A stretch of 40,709 nucleotides of DNA, taken from NCBI RefSeq assembly GCF_002086515.1, contig NZ_MVHH01000036.1, positions 1 through 40,709 on the forward strand, in the 5' to 3' direction. A program made the translations under genes and the position numbers. Of the stretch, positions 40,690-40,709 are shown piece after piece. Source of the DNA: Mycolicibacter arupensis (GTDB taxonomy: Bacteria; Actinomycetota; Actinomycetes; Mycobacteriales; Mycobacteriaceae). Below the pieces are notes generated by a model, which made no database searches, was not told where the DNA came from, and was given only the letters and a program-made list of their open reading frames with translations. Position 1 is the stretch's first letter; every line of letters starts with the position of its first letter.

Positions 40690-40709
40690 TATGGTGACGT
40701 CCGATGGCC
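40690..40709 (+). CDS. Possible start of a gene cut by the window edge
   Basis: ATGGTGACGTCCGATGGCC opens a frame that runs off the window. TTGAGG lies about ten bases before it. Six codons are too few to judge. Confidence 0.2.

Noticed and set aside
1..40709. Insertion sequence, prophage, tRNA, rRNA or CRISPR array
   Set aside because: No transposase or integrase motifs, no tRNA-like cloverleaf, and no regularly spaced repeat array were seen.

Overview
The window is about 40.7 kb of high-GC DNA from an actinobacterium, almost certainly a non-tuberculous Mycobacterium (Mycolicibacterium). The evidence is the gene content: DesA- and DesA3-type desaturases, a TIGR00027-type methyltransferase, a CtpI-type P-ATPase, a Zur-controlled CobW/L31 pair matching the Rv0106 locus, a FadD5-type ligase, and a sigK-rskA locus with ufaA1, DUF1365 and amine oxidase genes as in M. 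tuberculosis Rv0444c-Rv0449c. Recognisable orthologies come from remembered family sequences, not from a search. I see no tRNA, rRNA, insertion sequence or CRISPR array. Only one gene-free stretch exceeds 300 bases (8375-8725).

Layout. 160-5632: a methyltransferase, a soluble acyl-ACP desaturase, two SDRs, a PNPOx-like flavoprotein and an acyl-CoA dehydrogenase, i.e. lipid and redox metabolism. 5739-7264: an overlapping fluoride-channel operon (CrcB, DUF190, CrcB) headed by an NTF2-like protein. 7367-11824: a VOC protein, DUF5994, a small DUF6131 membrane protein, a membrane desaturase of the DesA3 type and two consecutive ANTAR regulators. 11842-18262: a metal-homeostasis block with a giant P-type ATPase (ctpI), a divergent ArsR/SmtB sensor with an alpha-5 metal site, and a CobW-family gene overlapping a cysteine-free ribosomal protein L31. 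That pair sits behind two mirror-image Zur boxes.

18275-24221: a monoamine-oxidase-like flavoenzyme, an unusual regulator with two TetR domains, and a divergent crotonase plus acyl-CoA ligase pair preceded by a short leader ORF. An SDR follows. 24237-35041 is the most interesting part: the anti-sigma factor RskA, SigK, a cyclopropane-synthase-like methyltransferase (UfaA1), DUF1365, an FAD amine oxidase, a DUF1295 membrane reductase, an SRPBCC protein, an SRPBCC-epimerase fusion, TspO, a SOUL haem-binding protein, a photolyase and a MarR regulator. This gene set resembles the ECF-sigma (RpoE-ChrR) singlet-oxygen and LitR light-response regulons of proteobacteria. I propose a photo-oxidative stress island in which membrane lipid modification, porphyrin handling and DNA photorepair are jointly controlled. 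Two near-identical 15-bp inverted repeats lie in front of the SOUL-TspO unit. A CCGAAT element 7 bp before the amine oxidase ATG suggests a SigK-driven leaderless transcript.

35067-40570: a leftward series of oxidoreductases (a ChoD-like GMC enzyme with a four-cysteine CxxCxxCxxxC motif, a four-helix membrane protein, an NmrA-like protein, a quinone oxidoreductase) and an alpha/beta hydrolase, with a divergent CGNR-type regulator at the right end. The last 130 bases hold a GC-rich hairpin and perhaps the start of another gene.
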